Positions 61,220 to 64,000 of a stretch of 64,000 nucleotides of DNA are shown piece after piece. Numbering within the stretch: position 1 is the stretch's first letter; every line of letters begins with the position of its first letter. The notes under the pieces are model-generated. The model was not told where the DNA came from. It saw only the letters and a program-made list of their open reading frames with translations, and searched no databases. Source of the DNA: Mycolicibacterium vaccae NBRC 14118 = CIP 105934 (GTDB lineage: Bacteria > Actinomycetota > Actinomycetes > Mycobacteriales > Mycobacteriaceae). The stretch is taken from positions 1 through 64,000 of the forward strand of contig NZ_BCRS01000003.1 of assembly GCF_001552715.1 (NCBI RefSeq), in the 5' to 3' direction. Made by a program: the position numbers and the translations under genes.

Positions 61220-62113
61220 ATGGACGTGGCCGACAGCAGGGTGGGTGGCCCCCGGAAGGCCGGCCGGGGTATCCGGCCCACTCCGATCACCGACGCCGAC
61301 GTCCCGGCGGTCGCCGATTTCCTGTGCACGGCGCACAACGAACGGATTCCATGGTTGGAAGCGTTCACGCAGGCGCCGTGGTCGGTGGACGCGCCCAATC
61401 ACGGATTCATGCTCCGGGACGGCGAGCGCGTCGTCGGAACGTTGTTGGCGCTGTATTCGCAGCGACAGATCGCAGGTCGAACTGAGCGGTTCTGCAACAT
61501 GACATCGTGGTGTGTGATGCCTGAGTATCGCGCCCGCAGCATGTCGCTGCTCAACGCGGTGCTGGCCCAGGAGGACTATCACTTCACCGTTCTGTCACCG
61601 GATGTCGGTCCGCAGGAAATACTGACCTGGTTGAAGTTTCGGCTTCTTGACACCTCCGCGGCGCTGGTGCCGAACCTGCCCTGGCCGATGATGCCCGGCA
61701 GGACGCGGATCAGTGCCGACCCTGATGTCATCGAGCGAACCCTGACCGGTGCAGAACTCGAGCTCTACCATGACCACGCCCGCGCCCTGGCAGCGTCGCA
61801 CCTGGTGCTGATCAGCGGTCAGGAATCCTGCTATGTCATGTTCCGGAAGGACCGGTACAAGGGAGCGCCGGTACTGGCGGTCGTGCTTCACCTCAGCAAT
61901 CCGCCTCTGTTCCAGCGGTCGCTGAAGGCCGTCACCAGTCATCTCTTGATTCATCACGGCGCGATCGCGACGATGGCGGAACTGCGGATCACCGGGTACC
62001 GGCCACTCATGTCGATTGCGGTGAACCGCCGCCCCAAGATGTATCGCAGTACCGACCTGCACGCCAGCCAGATCGACTACCTCTACAGCGAGCTCGTCTG
62101 CGTGCCTTCTTGA
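61220..62113 (+). CDS. GNAT-like acyltransferase (weak similarity)
   Basis: The 297-residue protein has an N-terminal half with the strand-helix order of GNAT enzymes: ITDADVPAVADFLCTAHNER, GERVVGTLLALYSQRQIAG, NMTSWCVMPEYRARSMSLLN (the last being the acyl-CoA/pantetheine-binding turn and helix, about 98-117). The second half (from HDHARALAASHLVLISGQES) resembles another GNAT-like repeat, giving a double-domain protein. The ATG at 61220 was chosen with GGAAGGG upstream; it lies 17 bp after the aminomutase. I infer that it transfers the carrier-bound aminoacyl group to an acceptor, perhaps an aminosugar. It could also be a simple acetyltransferase. Confidence 0.6.
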   Translation: MDVADSRVGGPRKAGRGIRPTPITDADVPAVADFLCTAHNERIPWLEAFTQAPWSVDAPNHGFMLRDGERVVGTLLALYSQRQIAGRTERFCNMTSWCVMPEYRARSMSLLNAVLAQEDYHFTVLSPDVGPQEILTWLKFRLLDTSAALVPNLPWPMMPGRTRISADPDVIERTLTGAELELYHDHARALAASHLVLISGQESCYVMFRKDRYKGAPVLAVVLHLSNPPLFQRSLKAVTSHLLIHHGAIATMAELRITGYRPLMSIAVNRRPKMYRSTDLHASQIDYLYSELVCVPS

Positions 62114-62611
62114 GAAGCTGACCGCCAGAGATTCTCCTGGCGATACACGTCGGTCAGGCTATTCGTGTCGGTCTCGGCGTTCACTGCGCCCCGTTCCGCA
62201 ATCATGCGCTCGCACGAACTGAAACTAGTTCTCCCGTAGGGCAGGAACCGGATCGTCGCGGCGCTGGGCCTAGTCCTTTCTGCCCCGACCGGCGCCCAAT
62301 CGGTGCACGACGCCGCGCTCGGCCTCAAAACGCCACGTACGCAACGCCGAACAGCTGCTCAACATGGCCCGGGAGCACGTGACTGCTCCTCACTGGAACC
62401 AGTGCATGAACCCAGGAACTACACCTGGATTCAGCTAAAAATCGCTCTTGCGGTCCATGTACTGCCGACACGCGAAAGCAGATAGTGAATGAGTGGTTTA
62501 CGAGTTAACTCCGCGGCTGGATCCAGGTGGACAGCGGAGTGGATCGATGTGCTGGACAGCACGATTCGAGACCGTAACCGGGATCTCAGACGATAAGCAC
62601 GGGGGGAAGTA
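62114..62611. other. Long intergenic region upstream of the GalE-like gene
   Basis: No gene is seen in these 498 bp. A small hairpin-forming CCAGG-AACTACA-CCTGG (62413-62429) precedes promoter copy C (62439-62486), and the last 125 bp form its leader. The first 300 bp are ordinary-GC sequence without a recognisable element; a decayed gene is possible but I cannot show one. Confidence 0.5.
62439..62486 (+). promoter_or_regulatory. Block-3 promoter signature, copy C (before the GalE-like gene)
   Basis: AAATCGCTC (62439-62447), GG-T-CCATGTAC (CCAT box 62455-62462), 18 bp, GATAGT (62481-62486). The leader to the ATG at 62612 is about 125 nt. This copy is the closest to the consensus of all four. 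Confidence 0.65.
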
Positions 62612-63598
62612 ATGCGAGCACTGGTTACCGGGGCGGCGGGGTTCATCGGATCCACGGTGGTTGACCGCCTTCTCGAAGACGGCCACCAGGTCGTCGGAAT
62701 CGACAACCTCAGCACCGGCTTCATGTCCAATCTCGAGCAAGCGTTTCGCGCCAACATTCTCAGCCGCCGTCAGTTCACTTTCGTTCAGGCGGACGTGCGG
62801 GCGCCGGAACTCGCCGGAATCGTGACAGGCAGCAATCCGGATGTGATCTTTCATCTCGCTGCCCAGGTCGATGTCCGGGTGTCGGTGACAGATCCGGAAT
62901 TCGACGCCCGAAGCAACATACTGGGCACGATCAACGTGTGCGAGGCCGCGCGGCTCGCAGGCGTCCGTCGGATCGTGTATGCAGCGTCCGGGGGCTCCCG
63001 TTACGGCGAGCCGGTGGATCTGCCGGTGCCCGAAAGCACCCCCGTCGGGCCGTTGTCACCGTACGGGGTGGCCAAGCTGGCCGGCGAACTGTACCTGGGC
63101 GCCTACGCGCAGATGTATGGCATGACCCCGATCTGCCTCGGGCTGTCCAATGTCTACGGCCCGCGTCAGAACCCGCACGGAGAAGCCGGCGTCGTCGCGA
63201 TCTTCGGCAGCGCGATGGTCATGGGCCGCCCGGTCACCATCTACGGCGACGGCATGGCGACCCGTGACTACGTCTTCGTCGATGATGTCGCGGAAGCGTT
63301 CGTTCTGGCTGCCCACGCACCGGCTGAGATCACCGGCACCTACAACATCGGGACGGGATGCCAGACCACGGTGAACGAGGTCCACCGGTTGATAGCGGCG
63401 CATCTGGACGGATCGCCGGCGCCACGTCACGCCCCGCCGAGAACGGGCGATCTAGAGGCGATCGCGCTCGATGCGACCAGGGCCAGGATCGATCTCGGTT
63501 GGAAAGCGGCCGTGGACTTCGGGGAAGGCATAGCCCGCACCATCTCCTGGTTGCGCGCGAACGTCAGCCCGGCTCCTGCCGAACCCATCGGCGCGTAG
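62612..63598 (+). CDS. UDP-glucose 4-epimerase-like NAD-dependent epimerase
   Basis: The 328-residue extended SDR has TGAAGFIGSTVVDRLLEDGH (NAD site, about 6-25), GIDNLSTG (about 29-36), HLAAQVDVRVSVTDPEFDA (about 83-101), ASGGSRYGEP and the catalytic YGVAKLAGE (Tyr/Lys, about 150-158). NVYGPRQNPHGEAGVVAIF and GDGMATRDYVFVDDVA are the usual sugar-epimerase signatures. It may make UDP-galactose or a related uronic/aminosugar donor for the EPS. GGGGGGAAG lies just before the ATG. It is driven by promoter copy C. Confidence 0.88.
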   Translation: MRALVTGAAGFIGSTVVDRLLEDGHQVVGIDNLSTGFMSNLEQAFRANILSRRQFTFVQADVRAPELAGIVTGSNPDVIFHLAAQVDVRVSVTDPEFDARSNILGTINVCEAARLAGVRRIVYAASGGSRYGEPVDLPVPESTPVGPLSPYGVAKLAGELYLGAYAQMYGMTPICLGLSNVYGPRQNPHGEAGVVAIFGSAMVMGRPVTIYGDGMATRDYVFVDDVAEAFVLAAHAPAEITGTYNIGTGCQTTVNEVHRLIAAHLDGSPAPRHAPPRTGDLEAIALDATRARIDLGWKAAVDFGEGIARTISWLRANVSPAPAEPIGA

Positions 63599-63734
63599 GG
63601 CCGTGGATGTCGTCCGCCGAACTGCTTAACGGCCCCGTCAGCGCTGCAGACGGTCATAGCCGTGCTTTCCAGCGGCGGCCCTTCGTGTGACGCGGTTCTG
63701 GGGGAAGTTGTGAAATTGGAGGGGGTTTCAAGAT

Positions 63735-64000
63735 GGCCGTGATTTCTGATTCAGGCCTGGAGCGGGAAGTGCTTCGTCACATCGTGCCGAGACGCGCGAT
63801 TTCCGTCCCGCGGCTCACCCGGCGGATACCGGGAGTGCTGACGCTGATCCCGGTTGTCGTCGACTGTCTGTCGATCGCTGTCGCCTACCTGCTTGTCGGC
63901 ATCGTCGATCCGATACCGGCCAGCGCGATCGTCGTGCTGTGTCTGCTACTTGCGGGCACGTACCGGCGGCGACTCACGTTATCGGGCCTCGACATCGCGC
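63735..64000 (+). CDS. Polyprenyl-phosphate glycosyl-1-phosphate transferase (WbaP-like), 5' part only
   Basis: The 88 codons visible start at an ATG with GGAGGGGG upstream. They encode a basic N-terminus (RHIVPRRAISVPRLTRRI), two hydrophobic helices (VLTLIPVVVDCLSIAVAYLL and ASAIVVLCLLLAG) and then YRRRLTLSGLDIA. This is the typical N-terminal membrane region of actinobacterial exopolysaccharide glycosyl-phosphotransferases, which transfer the first sugar phosphate to undecaprenyl/decaprenyl phosphate. The catalytic C-terminal domain is beyond the window, so the call rests on the N-terminal pattern and the EPS context. It would supply the initiating enzyme missing from the other blocks. Confidence 0.65.

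Overview
The window is a high-GC actinobacterial chromosome segment, most likely from a fast-growing Mycobacterium (Mycolicibacterium). The reasons are gene-for-gene matches to the M. tuberculosis Rv3540c-Rv3565 cholesterol island, perfect KstR and KstR2 operators, a Ddn-type F420 nitroreductase, an NDMA-dependent alcohol dehydrogenase of mycobacterial type, a 13E12/DUF222 gene, and many GTG starts with leaderless promoters. Homologue names come from recognition of the protein sequences; no database search was run.

Layout. (1) 1-353: 5' part of a DUF222/HNH-type gene. (2) 399-7574: xylose module, with xylulokinase and a ROK repressor divergent from xylose isomerase and a sugar ABC importer (binding lipoprotein, ATPase, permease). 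(3) 7571-16487: MFS exporter, AspB-like aminotransferase and the KstR2 genes fadE33-fadE32-fadE31-fadD3 // fadE30-ipdF. (4) 16503-25524: exopolysaccharide (EPS) block 1, with a PslG-like hydrolase, Wzx flippase, glycosyltransferase, Wzy polymerase, Wzz/tyrosine-kinase and a BcsB-like protein. (5) 25552-36133: kstR2, fadA6, an alcohol dehydrogenase, a PLD-family protein, ipdC, ipdB, ipdA, echA20 // two SDRs, then a GAF protein. (6) 36325-41835: EPS block 2, with three glycosyltransferases (two GT4, one GT2), an epimerase and a GT39-like membrane transferase. (7) 41884-50098: ddn, a small NTF2-like gene and fadA5 // cyp125-fadE28-fadE29-chsH2-chsH1-ltp2, the KstR/igr side-chain operon. (8) 50518-64000: EPS block 3, with three paralogous LuxR-type regulators, a proline-rich surface protein, an overlapping operon glmS-adenylation enzyme-carrier protein-amine oxidase-aminomutase-acyltransferase, a GalE-like epimerase and the start of a polyprenyl-phosphate sugar transferase.

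How it fits together. The catabolic blocks encode cholesterol side-chain shortening (CYP125, FadA5, ChsE, ChsH, Ltp2) and C/D-ring (HIP) breakdown (FadD3, FadE30, IpdF, IpdC, EchA20, IpdAB, FadA6, FadE31-33). The EPS blocks together supply an almost complete Wzx/Wzy pathway, cut into three pieces at the joints of the sterol island.

The most novel part is block 3. Four transcription starts carry a shared promoter signature (CCATnTAC, 18-19 bp, GATAGT, with AAATCGCTC further upstream at three of them). Three regulators have receiver domains that have lost the phospho-acceptor Asp. A stop-start-coupled operon joins aminosugar synthesis (GlmS) to amino-acid activation on a carrier protein and a radical-SAM 2,3-aminomutase. 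I infer a beta-aminoacyl decoration of an EPS aminosugar; this is a hypothesis.
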